Assembly (NCBI RefSeq): GCF_004135605.1 | Contig: NZ_SDPT01000002.1 | Location: 868,001 to 932,000 of the forward strand | Origin: Sphingomonas desiccabilis | GTDB lineage: Bacteria; Pseudomonadota; Alphaproteobacteria; Sphingomonadales; Sphingomonadaceae | Reading direction: 5' to 3' | Length of the DNA stretch: 64,000 nucleotides | Shown here: one piece after another, positions 36,996-45,936 of the stretch | How the letters are laid out: each line of letters opens with the position of its first letter | How positions within the stretch are numbered: the first letter of the stretch is position 1 | The notes under the pieces: model-generated | Seen by the model: the letters and a program-made list of their open reading frames with translations, nothing else | What the model was told of the DNA's origin: nothing | Database searches by the model: none | Made by a program: the position numbers and the translations under genes

Positions 36996-38303
36996 TCAGA
37001 ACGCGCGGGTCAGGCCGACCTCACTGCTCGCACGTGTGTACTCGTACAGCTGCAGGCTGGAGTCATTACGCTCGTAGCTCACTCGCACATACGGGGAGAA
37101 GGCGCCGATCTTCACGTGCCGGAAGGTCGCTCCCCCGCGCACCGTCAGCAACCATTCCCGTCGCCGATCGCCGAACAGGAAAAGCGCGGCGTCGCCCTCG
37201 GTGCGACGCACGCCGCCTGCGACGAACAAGGTTGTGCGCCCAAATTCACGCCACCCGAGTGCCGAAACCCCGCCGGCCGTGGTGGCATATCCCTCGTCGC
37301 GCGCAGTCTGCCGCGTGAAGGAGACGCTGATGCTGCCGCCCGCCTTTGCAGAGAGCGCCCGCTCGACGGAAACGTTCAGATCGCCGATGAAGCCGTCCTG
37401 CAGGTCGTTGGTTCGATAGGTCGCCTTGCTTGCGCTGCCACTGACGATCAGCTGCGAACGACGTCCAAGCACATGCAGCCAGTCGAGCGACAGCGTGTCG
37501 GTGTGAGCGTAAAGCGCATTGCCGTACCAGCGCCAGGTCCGGCCGACCGACGGGCTGAGGCGATCCTCCCGGCGCTGCCATTGGAGGCCGATCAACGCAG
37601 TGCCGGAAACGTCGTCGAAACGCGAAGCACGGTACAGGTTCGCGAGAGCCGATACGCGGGGTGTGAGCGCAAGACCTTCCGACAGCTCGACACGTGCGTA
37701 CCCCTGGCCGGCAACATGCAGACCCAGTCCCGACTGGGCTCGCGCATCCTCCGACAGCGTCAGCGGTGCGATGATGGTATCCAGCGTGCGCACCTGAGTC
37801 GCGCGATTGACATTGGAATCCGGGGCCAGCGCCACTTCCAGCGAGCCGCCGAACTGCTTGCGGGAACGCAGGATCTGATCGAACTGGCCGACCGACGCGG
37901 CGACCGACTCCGGCAAGCCGGTTGCCTGTGCCTGCCGCAGTTCCCGGCGAGCGGCGCGCTCGTCGCCAAGCGCCGCAAGCATGCGCGCAAGCTCCAGCCG
38001 CGCGCGTGCCGCGGTGGGTTGCTCGTCGAGCAAGCTTCGGAAGGCAAGCGCTGCCTCGCGATACCGGCGCAGGTCTGCCAGCATCATGCCTTTGCGGAAC
38101 CGCGCTTCCGCACGCACGTCGCTGTTCGGATCTCGCGTCAGGGCATCGTAGAAGGCAGCCGCGTCGTCGATCCGGCCTGCCGCGCGTGCGCGACCGGCAA
38201 GCTCGAACATCTGGATCGGCGACACGTCTTCCAGTCGCGTCGATGCGGTTCCCTCCTGCGCCGCCGCTGGCGCGAGAAGCGCCAGCGCCAGGCTGGCGAT
38301 CAT
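36996..38303 (-). CDS. Slam-like surface lipoprotein translocator
   Basis: 435 residues resembling surface lipoprotein assembly modifiers. A signal peptide (ending APAAAQ) leads to an N-terminal TPR region (about 30-140: FELAGRARAAGRIDDAAAFYDALTRDPNSDV and TAARARLELARMLAALGD). A 14-strand outer-membrane barrel follows from QFGGSLEVALAPDSNVNRAT to the final aromatic EVGLTRAF. Slam proteins carry specific lipoproteins across the outer membrane. The start overlaps the stop of the adjacent TbpB-like lipoprotein gene by 4 bases (ATGA), the partner arrangement expected for Slam and its client. Confidence 0.8.
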   Translation of the reverse strand: MIASLALALLAPAAAQEGTASTRLEDVSPIQMFELAGRARAAGRIDDAAAFYDALTRDPNSDVRAEARFRKGMMLADLRRYREAALAFRSLLDEQPTAARARLELARMLAALGDERAARRELRQAQATGLPESVAASVGQFDQILRSRKQFGGSLEVALAPDSNVNRATQVRTLDTIIAPLTLSEDARAQSGLGLHVAGQGYARVELSEGLALTPRVSALANLYRASRFDDVSGTALIGLQWQRREDRLSPSVGRTWRWYGNALYAHTDTLSLDWLHVLGRRSQLIVSGSASKATYRTNDLQDGFIGDLNVSVERALSAKAGGSISVSFTRQTARDEGYATTAGGVSALGWREFGRTTLFVAGGVRRTEGDAALFLFGDRRREWLLTVRGGATFRHVKIGAFSPYVRVSYERNDSSLQLYEYTRASSEVGLTRAF

Positions 38304-40015
38304 TGTCGCTTGGCTACCGTCGCGCCTGTGATGGCGGCATAGCCGGCTGCGCTATTCTCCGGGCTCTGCAGCGAGAAGGGTGCGGCAATCTCTTCGCCAT
38401 CAGGACCATAGAATTGCGGGCGGATCTGGCCGACGACCTGACCGTCTCGTGTGATGTCGGCGGCTGCCGAGTAGCCGAGCGTTCCCGCGAAGTCGAAGCT
38501 TCCGAAATCCACCTTGCCGGCGCCCGCTGGAGTCCCCGCCATTGCCAGCGCACCCGAGTAGCTCTGCTTCCCGAAGTCCACGTTGAAACGCGACGAACCC
38601 TTCACGTCGAAGCGCCCCGTGGCCGTGGTTGCGGTGCCGTACAGAACACCGGCATAACGGCCCGTTCCCGTCTTCCCCGACAGGAGCTTCGCGGGAGTCG
38701 TGAGCCCGTATGCGAAATAGTCATCGACAGGCTGCGTGCCCGTGCCGAACCTCACGTTCGTCGACCAATGACCGAAACTCGCGTAGGTCAGCGCCAGCTC
38801 ACTGTTTCCCGCTCCAGGCTTGTAGAGTTGAAGCGTTGCTTCCTGGCTGTCGTAGGAATTGCTGAAGGTCTTGCGATAGATGGTGAAGTTCGGGTCGTTG
38901 CTGACCACCTTGTCGGCGACAGTGAACTGGCCTCCGTACAGATCCGACGACGGCGGCACATAGGTGAAGGTCTCGGCATTCTGCCAGTTGAGCTGGCCGA
39001 CCATATTGTAGGTGAACTGCGTATAGAAGAGTTGAGACTGGGTCATGTTGGTCAGCGTCAGGTTTGCCGGCGTGGCACTGGCGTCACGTTGTCCCGTGAA
39101 CGATCCGGCCACGGTGTAGCCATCCGCGCCATTGGCGTTGAAGCTGGCACCCAGTTCCTGTGCCGTCGGTCCGTAGAAGCGGCCGTCCAGCGTGCCGCCG
39201 ACGCTGCCATATTGTCCCTCGTACAGGGCGTTGCCGGAAAACTGGTTGCCGGAGGTCAGGTGACCGGCTGCGATCAGGTCGATGCCGCCGCCCACGATCC
39301 CGCTGCCGCTGACGAGACTGGTTTCGGTGTTGCTGGTCTCTGCCGAAAAGACGCCTGCTCCGAAATCGACGCTGAACATTCCCTGCCCCTGAAAGGCAAG
39401 CGGCTCCTGCCCGGGTTTGGAAACAAGGCCGAACGTGTCGATGCGAAACGCGGCAGTGCCGCTGCGTGGCATCGCTGCGGCCCCGGTGGGCAGGCCATAG
39501 GTGAAGCTGGTGTACTGGGTGTCCTGGCGCGCATCGGTCACCACGTTGCGCTGCCAGAAGCCCAATCCGACATATTGCGTGGCCTCGTTGCCGGTGAACG
39601 GTACCTTCACCAGCGTGAGATAGTCTCGGTTTGTTCCATCGGTCTTCTGATACAGCGTCTCAGTTCCGGAAGCGGAAGATCCAGCCGAGATGTCCGCCGG
39701 CGTGAACGTCTGGCTGCGACCGTCCACCGAGACGGTATAGCCTTGGCTCCCGGCATCGTAGCGGATCGTCAGCGTGCTGCCGCTGCTGCTTGCTGAGATC
39801 GCGGTTTTTGTCGTGAGATCCAGGGTGGTCGACGCCGTCGAGGCATCGTTCACGAACGATTGACTGTACTTCAGGTCTGCCAGGGAAGTGTTGATCGGCT
39901 TTTGGGGCGGTTCCGGCGATGTATTGCCCGGGCTTTGCGGACCGCCGCTGCTCCCCCCGCATCCCGCCAGCGGAATCATCGCGGTAAACGCGATCAACGT
40001 TGCAAAGCTCCGCAT
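38300..40015 (-). CDS. TbpB-like surface lipoprotein
   Basis: 571 residues. Lipobox IPLAGC (Cys about 19), then a Gly/Ser/Pro linker (GGSSGGPQSPGNTSPEPPQKP) of the kind found in Slam clients. Two halves repeat the same design: an eight-strand barrel ending with a TbpB motif such as GTLDGRFYGPTAQELGASF (first) and VGQIRPQFYGPDGEEIAAPF (second), preceded by FSVDFGAGVFSAET and FNVDFGKQSYSGAL. Known relatives bind host iron proteins; in an environmental sphingomonad the ligand is unknown. ATG at 40015 follows a GGGGGGA site. Confidence 0.82.
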   Translation of the reverse strand: MRSFATLIAFTAMIPLAGCGGSSGGPQSPGNTSPEPPQKPINTSLADLKYSQSFVNDASTASTTLDLTTKTAISASSSGSTLTIRYDAGSQGYTVSVDGRSQTFTPADISAGSSASGTETLYQKTDGTNRDYLTLVKVPFTGNEATQYVGLGFWQRNVVTDARQDTQYTSFTYGLPTGAAAMPRSGTAAFRIDTFGLVSKPGQEPLAFQGQGMFSVDFGAGVFSAETSNTETSLVSGSGIVGGGIDLIAAGHLTSGNQFSGNALYEGQYGSVGGTLDGRFYGPTAQELGASFNANGADGYTVAGSFTGQRDASATPANLTLTNMTQSQLFYTQFTYNMVGQLNWQNAETFTYVPPSSDLYGGQFTVADKVVSNDPNFTIYRKTFSNSYDSQEATLQLYKPGAGNSELALTYASFGHWSTNVRFGTGTQPVDDYFAYGLTTPAKLLSGKTGTGRYAGVLYGTATTATGRFDVKGSSRFNVDFGKQSYSGALAMAGTPAGAGKVDFGSFDFAGTLGYSAAADITRDGQVVGQIRPQFYGPDGEEIAAPFSLQSPENSAAGYAAITGATVAKRQ

Positions 40016-40067
40016 AGTCCCCCCGTTGCCCGGCGCCCCCGCGCCGGCTGTAATGGTCTTACGGACT

Positions 40068-40096
40068 AACGTGCAGGTCCTCGCAGTCAACGTGCA
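40068..40096. promoter_or_regulatory. Direct repeats upstream of the surface lipoprotein operon
   Basis: AACGTGCA occurs at 40068-40075 and 40089-40096, 21 bases apart (two helical turns). On the - strand the distal copy overlaps a -35-like TTGACT. This suggests a regulator binding site or promoter for the TbpB-like/Slam operon. The gap 40016-40335 holds nothing else that can be supported. Confidence 0.4.
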
Positions 40097-40335
40097 AATA
40101 AAAGGACTTCGACAATTTGCGGTCTTTGAGGCTGCGCCGGATTTATCTTCGCCGTGGGGCGGTTCGCGCGCGGGCAGGGCACTAGGCAAATCGCCGATCG
40201 AGTATTTGCCTGCCAGGAAGCGTCGCGCAGGCGCCACCGCGCGGGCCCATGCCTTTGCACGGGCCGCTCCCGCACCGGGACGGGCAGGAACCGTAAGCCC
40301 TTGTGCCGCAGCACGGAAAGGGCCATTTGCGCCCC

Positions 40336-42036
40336 ATGCCCTTTGGTAAAGTTCCCGAACCGCTCGCCGCGGCGCTTGTTGCGCGTGGCTATGAAGCGCC
40401 CACGGCCGTCCAGGCCGCCGTCGTCCAGCCCGAAGCCGAAGGGCGCGACCTCATCGTCTCCGCCCAGACCGGCTCCGGCAAGACCGTCGCCTTTGGCCTC
40501 GCCATGGCCCCGCAGCTGCTGGGGGAGGAGGGCGCGATCGGCCCCGCCGGCGCCCCGCTCGCCATCGCCATCGCCCCCACCCGCGAGCTCGCCCTGCAGG
40601 TCGCGCGCGAGCTCGGCTGGCTCTATGGCCAGACCGGTGCGCGCATCGCCACCTGCGTCGGCGGCATGGACCCCTCGCGTGAGCGCCGCAATCTCAGCCA
40701 CGGCGCCCATATCGTCGTCGGCACGCCGGGCCGCCTGCGCGACCATCTCGAACGCGGCGCGCTCGACCTGTCGGCGATCCGCGTCGCGGTGCTCGACGAG
40801 GCCGACGAGATGCTCGACATGGGCTTCCGCGAGGACCTCGAGCAGATCCTCGACGCGACTGCCGACGGCCGCCGCACGCTGCTGTTCTCCGCGACCATGC
40901 CGCGCCCGATCGTGGCGCTTGCCAAGCGCTACCAGCGCGACGCGCTGCGCATCGAGACGCTGTCGGCCGATCGCGGCCATGGCGACATCGCCTATCAGTG
41001 CGTGACGGTGGCCCCGCCCGACATCGAGAATGCGGTCGTCAACCTGCTGCGCTTCCACGAGCCGGACACCGCCTTCCTGTTCTGCGCCACGCGCGAAGCG
41101 GTGCGCCATCTCCACGCGAGTCTCGTCGAGCGCGGCTTCGATGCCGTGGCGCTCTCGGGCGAGCACAGCCAGAACGAGCGCAACCACGCGCTCCAGGCGC
41201 TGCGCGATCGCCGCGCCCGCGTCTGCGTCGCGACCGACGTCGCCGCCCGCGGCATCGATCTGCCCTCGCTCAGCCTCGTCATCCACGTCGAGCTGCCGCG
41301 CGATGCCGAGGCGCTTCAGCACCGTTCGGGCCGCACCGGTCGCGCGGGCAAGAAGGGCATCGCCGCGCTGGTGGTGCCGTACCAGCGCCGCCGTCGCGTC
41401 GAGATGATGCTGCGCGGAGCCAAGATCAACGCCGAGTGGGTCGAGGTGCCGACGCCAGAGGCGATCCGCGAGGCCGATCGCGAGCGCCTGCTCACCAAGC
41501 TCTCGGAAGAGGTGGAGCTGGACGAGGAGGATCGCGCACTCGGCGCCCGGCTGCTGGAGGGCCGCGAGCCCGCCGACATCGCCGCGCTGCTGGTCCGCGC
41601 CTATCGCGCCAAGCTGCCCGCGCCCGAGGAACTGGTCGGCGGCGGCGCCGCCGAGCGCCGCCCGCGCGAAGACGGTCCGCGCGCCGGGTTCGAGGACAGC
41701 GTCTGGTTCCGCATGAACATCGGCCGCCGCCAGAACGCCGATCCGCGCTGGCTCCTGCCGCTGCTCTGCCGCCGCGGCCACATCACCAAGGGGGAAGTCG
41801 GCGCGATCCGCATCGCCGTGGACGAGACCGCGTTCCAGATCCCGCGCGCCGTCGCCAGCCGCTTCGTGGCCGCGATCAAGCGCACCGCGGGGGAGGGCGA
41901 TGACGACTTCCGCGTGCTGCCGATGGACGGTCCGCCGCCCCCGGGCAGCACCGGCGGTCCGCGCCCCCCGCGCGGTGGCCCCAACCAGCCGCGCCACCAC
42001 GCCCGCCCGTTCCGCCCACGCGGCCCGCGCGGCTGA
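40336..42036 (+). CDS. DEAD-box ATP-dependent RNA helicase (DeaD/CsdA type)
   Basis: 566 residues. The Q-motif region (ARGYEAPTAVQ), Walker A AQTGSGKT, PTRELALQVARELG, VLDEADEMLDMGF, SAT and the helicase C domain ending HRSGRTGRAGKKG are all present. A DbpA/CsdA-type RNA-binding domain follows (VWFRMNIGRRQNADPRWLLPLLCRRGHITKGEVGAIRI), then an Arg/Pro/Gly-rich tail. It likely remodels rRNA or mRNA, for instance in ribosome assembly or cold adaptation. The ATG at 40336 begins the conserved part. Confidence 0.94.
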   Translation: MPFGKVPEPLAAALVARGYEAPTAVQAAVVQPEAEGRDLIVSAQTGSGKTVAFGLAMAPQLLGEEGAIGPAGAPLAIAIAPTRELALQVARELGWLYGQTGARIATCVGGMDPSRERRNLSHGAHIVVGTPGRLRDHLERGALDLSAIRVAVLDEADEMLDMGFREDLEQILDATADGRRTLLFSATMPRPIVALAKRYQRDALRIETLSADRGHGDIAYQCVTVAPPDIENAVVNLLRFHEPDTAFLFCATREAVRHLHASLVERGFDAVALSGEHSQNERNHALQALRDRRARVCVATDVAARGIDLPSLSLVIHVELPRDAEALQHRSGRTGRAGKKGIAALVVPYQRRRRVEMMLRGAKINAEWVEVPTPEAIREADRERLLTKLSEEVELDEEDRALGARLLEGREPADIAALLVRAYRAKLPAPEELVGGGAAERRPREDGPRAGFEDSVWFRMNIGRRQNADPRWLLPLLCRRGHITKGEVGAIRIAVDETAFQIPRAVASRFVAAIKRTAGEGDDDFRVLPMDGPPPPGSTGGPRPPRGGPNQPRHHARPFRPRGPRG

Positions 42037-42040
42037 ACCG

Positions 42041-42067
42041 AAAAGGGGGCCCCGGCCCCCTTTTTTT
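42041..42067 (+). terminator. Rho-independent terminator after the helicase gene
   Basis: AAAAGGGGGC and GCCCCCTTTT pair around CCCG, followed by a run of seven T. Confidence 0.88.
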
Positions 42068-42128
42068 GTGGCCGCCGCGCCTCGACGGGCGTGTTGCGGG
42101 AGTGCCGGAGAGGCGGCATCGTCCGCCC

Positions 42129-42458
42129 ATGCAGCCGGCACTCCCTTCCACGATCATCGCAGCCCTCGCGCTCGCCCTGGCCGGATACGCGACGGGCAGG
42201 GCGGCGCCCGCGCCGTTCGACGTCGTCGTTCGAGGGCCAGCCGCCGGCTGCACCATCGAAGTGGGCGGGCGCACGGTCACCCCTCAGGAACTGCTCGGCA
42301 CCGCCGGTCCCGAAGCGAAGCCCGGACGCAGCGCCCGCATCCTGCTGAACACGAACGACGTCCCGTATCGCTGCATCGGCGGCGCGATCTACAGCTTGCA
42401 ATCCGCCGGCTTCGAGGAGGTGATCGTCCTCGATCCGCAACGCCGCCCGCTGATGTAG
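42129..42458 (+). CDS. Stand-alone ExbD-like periplasmic protein
   Basis: 109 residues. An N-terminal membrane or signal segment (STIIAALALALAGYATG, about 8-24) is followed by a domain resembling the ExbD/TolR periplasmic part: TIEVGGRTVTPQELL, RILLNTNDVPYRCIGGAIYSLQSAGFEEVIVLDPQRRP. It lacks an ExbB partner nearby, and the segment may be a signal peptide rather than an anchor. The similarity is structural in impression only. Confidence 0.6.
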   Translation: MQPALPSTIIAALALALAGYATGRAAPAPFDVVVRGPAAGCTIEVGGRTVTPQELLGTAGPEAKPGRSARILLNTNDVPYRCIGGAIYSLQSAGFEEVIVLDPQRRPLM

Positions 42459-42524
42459 CGCAACGCTGATCCCGTCTTCTGGTCGGCACGGTATCGCTGC
42501 AACCGGCAATTCCAAGGACTCCCT

Positions 42525-42959
42525 ATGCCCCTGTTCGCGCTCGCCCTGTTCCTCCAGTCGGCGGAGCCCGTATCCTGCCCCGGCGTCGACACGCCGTCGG
42601 TCGACGCCTGCGCCTCCGCTGACCTCGCCGCGGCCGATGCCGAATTGAACCGCTATTACCAGGCGGCGATGCGCCGGCTGCGGAGCGAAGGGGAGGAGCA
42701 GACCGCCAAGGAACTGGTCGAGGCCCAGCGCGCCTGGATCCGGTATCGCGACGCCGAGTGCGGCAGCGTGTACCAGAACTGGAGCGGCGGCACGATCCGC
42801 ACCCTGATGGGCATCACCTGCCGCACCCGCCTCACGAAGCTGCGCACGCATGTGATCTGGAGCCACTGGCTCACCTACATGGACAGCACCCCGCCGATCC
42901 TCCCGCGCCCGGACCTGACGTCGGTGCTCCCGGACAAGGCGCGAGAGGCACGCCCGTGA
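42525..42959 (+). CDS. LprI-like (DUF1311) protein
   Basis: 144 residues of the LprI/DUF1311 family, whose namesake inhibits lysozyme. A short signal (LFALALFLQSAEP) is followed by Cys-bearing helices: SVDACASADLAAADAELNRYYQAAMRRL, then EAQRAWIRYRDAECG and ITCRTRLTKLR. AAGGA precedes the ATG. Its stop overlaps the barstar-like start (GTGA), so the two are translated together. Confidence 0.83.
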   Translation: MPLFALALFLQSAEPVSCPGVDTPSVDACASADLAAADAELNRYYQAAMRRLRSEGEEQTAKELVEAQRAWIRYRDAECGSVYQNWSGGTIRTLMGITCRTRLTKLRTHVIWSHWLTYMDSTPPILPRPDLTSVLPDKAREARP

Positions 42960-43348
42960 CGAAGACCCTTACGCTCGAAGGCGCCCGCATCCGCGACATC
43001 GCCTCCTTTTACGCAGAGGTGAACCGCGTCTTCATGGCCGGGGAGAACTGGACGCTGGGCGAAAGCCTCGACGCGTTCGAGGACATGCTGCACGGCGGCT
43101 ATGGCGCGATCGCGGGCCGCGAACCCGTGCGGCTCGTCTGGAAGGACCTGGAGGCGAGCCGATCGGCGCTCGGCGCAGAGGCCACCGCCGCACAGCTGCG
43201 CGCAAAGCTCCAGCGGCCCGACCTTTTCGACGTGGCCCGGATCGGCCGGCAGCTCGACGCCGTCGAACGCGGCGAGGGGCCGACCTACTTCGACACCATC
43301 CTCCACATCCTCGCGGGCCATCCCAACATCGAACTGGTCGCCGCCTAG
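42956..43348 (+). CDS. Barstar-like protein
   Basis: 130 residues resembling barstar, the cytosolic inhibitor of barnase-type RNases: IRDIASFYAEVNRVFMAGENWTLGESLDAFEDMLHGGYG matches the barstar core helix-loop that fills the RNase active site. No barnase gene is adjacent, so it is an orphan or acts on another target. The GTG start lies within the LprI-like stop. Confidence 0.8.
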   Translation: MTKTLTLEGARIRDIASFYAEVNRVFMAGENWTLGESLDAFEDMLHGGYGAIAGREPVRLVWKDLEASRSALGAEATAAQLRAKLQRPDLFDVARIGRQLDAVERGEGPTYFDTILHILAGHPNIELVAA

Positions 43349-43358
43349 CCGCACCGCG

Positions 43359-43757
43359 CTAGGCGAAGTGCTCCATCCCGTCCGCGCACACGGTGACCCA
43401 GGCGTGCTTGCGGTCTTCCCACACCGAATAATGCGGGGCCGGAAAGCCGGGATCGCCAAAGGCGCCCACCGCAACGGCCGTCAGCCCCGGCATGCCCTCG
43501 CTCGCATAGACCAACGTCGCACCACAGGTGGGGCAGAAGCGAAATTTCGCCCCCGCGCCGCTGTCGCCCTGCTGGCTCCAGGTCCGGAACTCCCCGGAGA
43601 GTGCCACCTGCGCGTCCGGCCACCGCGCCTGCACGGCAAAGGCGCTGCCGCTGCGCTTCTGGCACTCCAGGCAATGGCATACCGACACCCGCACCGGCTC
43701 GCCCGTGCAGGTCGCCCGCAATTGTCCGCACCGGCAGCTTGCCACTCGAACCCGCAT
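43359..43757 (-). CDS. GFA-family zinc protein
   Basis: 132 residues of the glutathione-dependent formaldehyde-activating (GFA/CENP-V) family. Cys residues in CRCG, CHCLEC and CPTC form the two zinc sites, and QKRSGSAFAVQA matches the family. The ATG at 43757 is preceded by GGGAGGCCGGG. Most relatives have no known substrate; formaldehyde detoxification should not be assumed. Confidence 0.87.
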   Translation of the reverse strand: MRVRVASCRCGQLRATCTGEPVRVSVCHCLECQKRSGSAFAVQARWPDAQVALSGEFRTWSQQGDSGAGAKFRFCPTCGATLVYASEGMPGLTAVAVGAFGDPGFPAPHYSVWEDRKHAWVTVCADGMEHFA

Positions 43758-43920
43758 CCCGGCCTCCCGGGAACAGGGGCGTCTCTGCGCTTCCACAGGA
43801 TCGGCCGCCGTTCTCGCCGGGCAGGCTACGCCGCTCGCGCTTCGCCTGCCAGCGTCACGATCGGCAGCCAAATGCGCGAAGCGCGCGTCGTTGCGCGAAT
43901 GCAATCCAATTGGCCCGCAC

Positions 43921-44367
43921 TCAGGCGTTCTTCATCGCGCGCGGATCCCGGCAGAGGATCGTCGTCCCCTTCATTTCCACTTCGGCGCGCTCACCGGGCA
44001 AGGCCTCGATTTCGGCCTTCCCCTTCCCGGTGGATACGGTGAGGATCATCGGGCCTTCGATCCGACAGAGAAAGTTCTTCTTCTGCTGTTCGCAGGCCTT
44101 CTGCAGGCGCGCATAGTCCTCCACCGTGGCGCTCTCCCCAGCCGGCTGCATGCCGAAGGAGATCAGGGTACTGCCGCCGAACAGCACCGTCTTCAGCCCC
44201 GCCAGCGTGTTGACGCGCCATTCGCCCGTGGTCTGCCCCTGCCGCCCCTTCTCGATGGGGACCATGCCGAGTTGCGGCGCAAGCCGCTCACAAAAGCTGG
44301 CCTCCTGTGCCGCAGCAGGCACCCCGGAGAGGATGAAGACGGCCGCAGCGATGTGGTGAAGCTTCAA
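43921..44367 (-). CDS. Secreted protein of unknown function
   Basis: 148 residues. The signal peptide (KLHHIAAAVFILSGVPAAAQ) precedes a compact domain with Cys at SFCERL, KACEQQ, FLCRIEG and ILCRD, so two disulfides are possible. TTG at 44367 with AAGGA before it is preferred; another in-frame TTG at 44403 would add a poor leader. No family recognised. Confidence 0.6.
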   Translation of the reverse strand: MKLHHIAAAVFILSGVPAAAQEASFCERLAPQLGMVPIEKGRQGQTTGEWRVNTLAGLKTVLFGGSTLISFGMQPAGESATVEDYARLQKACEQQKKNFLCRIEGPMILTVSTGKGKAEIEALPGERAEVEMKGTTILCRDPRAMKNA

Positions 44368-44569
44368 AGTCCTTGCCCCCCGGAAGGATGGATGGAGAAG
44401 CAAGCGCTAGGCAGGGAGCGTGACACTTCTGTGTAAGCACCGCCCGTCGCCTTCGGGGCAGTCCTGCGCCAGGCAGCCGGAGCATCAGGGTTCCGATTGC
44501 GCCCGCGGCAAAAAACTGCCGATATCTGCCTGGCCGGCACCATACCGGCCCCGGACGTCTGGAGATCCC

Positions 44570-44884
44570 ATGGCTGACTCGTTTCCGCACGGCACGGTCC
44601 ACGACGTGCCCGAGGATCTTCAGGCCGCCGTGCAAGCAAGCGCCGACCTGTCGTCGCGCTGGCAGGAACTGACGCCCCTTGGCCGCAACGAGTTCATCTG
44701 CTGGGTCATCGACGCAAAGCAGGCAGCGACGCGCCAACGCCGCCTTCAGCGGATGTGCGAAGAGGTGCTGGCCGGCAAGAGACGGCCTTGTTGCTGGGCA
44801 GGGTGCACCCACCGGACCGACAAGGCGCCAGGGCGGTGGCAGCAGGCGGTCCTGATCGATGGACGCCGCAAACGGGGCGGCTGA
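44570..44884 (+). CDS. YdeI/OmpD-associated family protein
   Basis: 104 residues. DVPEDLQAAVQASADLSSRWQELTPLGRNEFICWVIDAKQAATRQRRLQRMCEEVLAGKR matches the YdeI-like C-terminal helical domain, linked in some bacteria to protection against bacteriocins or polymyxin. This copy lacks the longer N-terminal domain seen in many homologues. GGAG lies before the ATG. Confidence 0.75.
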   Translation: MADSFPHGTVHDVPEDLQAAVQASADLSSRWQELTPLGRNEFICWVIDAKQAATRQRRLQRMCEEVLAGKRRPCCWAGCTHRTDKAPGRWQQAVLIDGRRKRGG

Positions 44885-45013
44885 CCGGGCCATGCGCAAA
44901 CCCGCTGCGCTGGCGAGAGCCGCCCGGCCGCGACCCGACGCCTTCCGCGCGCAGACCCGGCCGCTCCTTCAACGGCAGGGGTCAAGCGCCGGATGCGTCC
45001 GCCAGCGCCCGGC

Positions 45014-45646
45014 TCAGGGAGCCGTCGCGGTACGGATGCCGCGGCCCGGCACCACGTCCTGCGATGCCGTCAGCGTGCCAGCCATGGAGGATTCGAAGTT
45101 CTCGGCCGGCAGCGGCGGCGCGGAAAGCGGGTCGTAGGGATCGTTGTTGATCGACACCAGCGCACCCATCTCGGTCGCGGCGAACAGCTTCTTGGCAAAG
45201 GCCGCCGGCAGCCGGACGCAGCCGTGCGAGGCCGGACGGCCCGGGATGGCGCCCGCGTGCAGCGCGATGCCGTCCCAGGTCAGGCGCTGCATGAACGGCA
45301 TGGGTGCGTCGTTATACAGGTTGGATTTGTGCATCACCTTCTTCTGAAGGATCTCGAACTCGCCCGTGGGCGTTTCATGACCGGGCTTGCCGGTAGAGAC
45401 CGTCGACACGCCGATCAGCGTGCTCCCGCGGAAGACATAGGCCCGCTGCAACGGAATGCTCACGCTTACCGTCACCGGTTCCGAAGTATCGCCACCGTCC
45501 TTCCAAACAAACTGGCCCGGCTTCAGCGCCTGGCTGGACGCAATGTCAAATTGCGCGATCGCTTCCTGCGCAAGAGCGGGTGCAGCCGGCAGGCAAAGCG
45601 CGAGCGCCCCGGCCGCCAGCCAGGCGCGACAATTGCGGATGTTCAT
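45014..45646 (-). CDS. L,D-transpeptidase (YkuD family)
   Basis: 210 residues. A signal peptide (about 1-26, ending ALAQ) is followed by a YkuD catalytic domain with the nucleophile in SHGCVRLP. Such enzymes make 3-3 peptidoglycan cross-links or attach proteins to the wall in the periplasm. GAGG precedes the ATG at 45646. A second, distinct L,D-transpeptidase starts divergently 290 bases away. Confidence 0.9.
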   Translation of the reverse strand: MNIRNCRAWLAAGALALCLPAAPALAQEAIAQFDIASSQALKPGQFVWKDGGDTSEPVTVSVSIPLQRAYVFRGSTLIGVSTVSTGKPGHETPTGEFEILQKKVMHKSNLYNDAPMPFMQRLTWDGIALHAGAIPGRPASHGCVRLPAAFAKKLFAATEMGALVSINNDPYDPLSAPPLPAENFESSMAGTLTASQDVVPGRGIRTATAP

Positions 45647-45936
45647 TACGCACCTCAACGTCATCATCACGCGGATGGGGAAGAAGTGCGGCCCATCCGC
45701 TTCACATCTTCATAAACGTAGGTAAGCCCTTTTTGTGCCATTGACAGGCCAGAAAGAATCTGCCGCGCCGCCCCCGGAACCTTCCTGACGGCACGGGCCG
45801 CGCGGTCCTGCGATGAGCCGCGGCAGGGTTGCGGCAGAACGTGTCGCCGACCAGGAACTGTTTGGATTTCTTGGCTAAAAGGGTGCCGGGCAGCGCGAAG
45901 CGGTGTCCAGAGCGGGCTTCAGGGTAGGACATCTAC

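Noticed and set aside
37922..39796. A long + strand frame opposite the Slam-like and TbpB-like genes
   Set aside because: No family resemblance, and the - strand genes have signal peptides, lipobox and overlapping start/stop.
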